Assembly: GCA_017853205.1 (NCBI GenBank)
Contig: JAFMKB010000011.1
Span: 1 to 56,141, forward strand
Length of the DNA: 56,141 bases
From: Gammaproteobacteria bacterium
Lineage (GTDB): Bacteria > Pseudomonadota > Gammaproteobacteria > Pseudomonadales > Pseudohongiellaceae
Direction of reading: 5' to 3'
Below are positions 56,117 through 56,141 of the stretch, piece by piece. Below the pieces are notes generated by a model, which did not search any database, was not told the DNA's origin, and saw only the letters and a list, made by a program, of their open reading frames with translations. Numbering within the stretch: the stretch's first letter is position 1; every line of letters starts with the position of its first letter. The translations under genes and the position numbers were made by a program.

Positions 56117-56141
56117 AAGGGCCGGCTTAAGGGCCGGCTTA
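56111..56141. repeat. 12-bp tandem repeat at the window edge
   Basis: CGGCTTAAGGGC occurs at 56111-56122 and 56123-56134, and a third copy starts at 56135 and is cut by the window end (about 2.6 copies). The first copy is the right arm of the terminator stem. The unit contains GGCC and TTAA palindromes, so the array can also fold on itself. Copy number beyond the edge is unknown. Confidence 0.8.

Noticed and set aside
56111..56141. Tandem repeat as a CRISPR array or attachment site
   Set aside because: Units are 12 bp and directly adjacent, with no spacers, and no tRNA, integrase or cas gene is near.

Overview
This window reads as a chromosomal segment of a free-living gammaproteobacterium. 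The first 32 kb keep the order of two conserved Pseudomonas-type housekeeping neighbourhoods. One is tRNA-Met/ychF/pth/rplY/prs/tRNA-Gln/ispE/lolB/TPR lipoprotein, divergent from hemA/prfA/prmC/moeB. The other is gatCAB, divergent from mreBCD/maf/rng/yhdP, followed by a nitrilase. The TonB receptor, lipoproteins with outer-membrane-type lipoboxes, LolB and YhdP show a Gram-negative envelope. No rRNA, phage gene, insertion sequence or CRISPR array was seen. A marine, aerobic heterotroph is my inference from the accessory genes, not something the sequence proves.

Layout. 1-7393 (mostly minus): translation (tRNA-Met, YchF, Pth, L25), PRPP synthesis (Prs), tRNA-Gln, isoprenoid synthesis (IspE), lipoprotein insertion (LolB) and a large TPR lipoprotein. 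7719-13386 (plus): HemA, PrfA and its methylase PrmC, a MoeB/ThiF-type E1 enzyme, and an RhlB-like DEAD-box helicase. 13433-17137 (minus): a small conserved protein and GatCAB for Gln-tRNA/Asn-tRNA transamidation. 17486-26450 (plus): the MreBCD shape module, Maf, RNase G and YhdP. 26533-32586 (plus): PpnN, a UshA-like nucleotidase and an M20 peptidase inserted between yhdP and the nitrilase gene, then a DUF445 protein where tldD would be expected.

From about 32.6 kb the content is accessory. It starts with an AT-rich stretch carrying a TetR regulator, then an ExbD without its ExbB partner. A class II aldolase-SDR fusion follows, next to mtnA, which may form a short route for 5-deoxypentose or methylthioribose salvage. 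Then come a HIT hydrolase, a secreted glutaminyl cyclase, an oxidoreductase-SelD fusion, a YceI protein, a TonB receptor and an MFS carrier. An operon follows with a patatin-like lipase, a GNAT acetyltransferase, a small lipoprotein and a hotdog thioesterase. The right end holds an amidohydrolase, a sodium:solute symporter, a ThDP enzyme, a TIGR02466-type 2OG oxygenase, a DUF4105 membrane protein, an HSL-type esterase and a DUF2306 membrane protein. The window ends in a terminator abutting a 12-bp tandem repeat.

The observations most worth checking are four. MreC has a conserved N-terminus that reads upstream of any normal start codon. The aldolase-SDR/mtnA pair sits behind a terminator-like leader. 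The SelD fusion has no selenium-using partner in the window. The conserved yhdP-nit-tldD block is interrupted. I did not find a clear new defence or mobile system.
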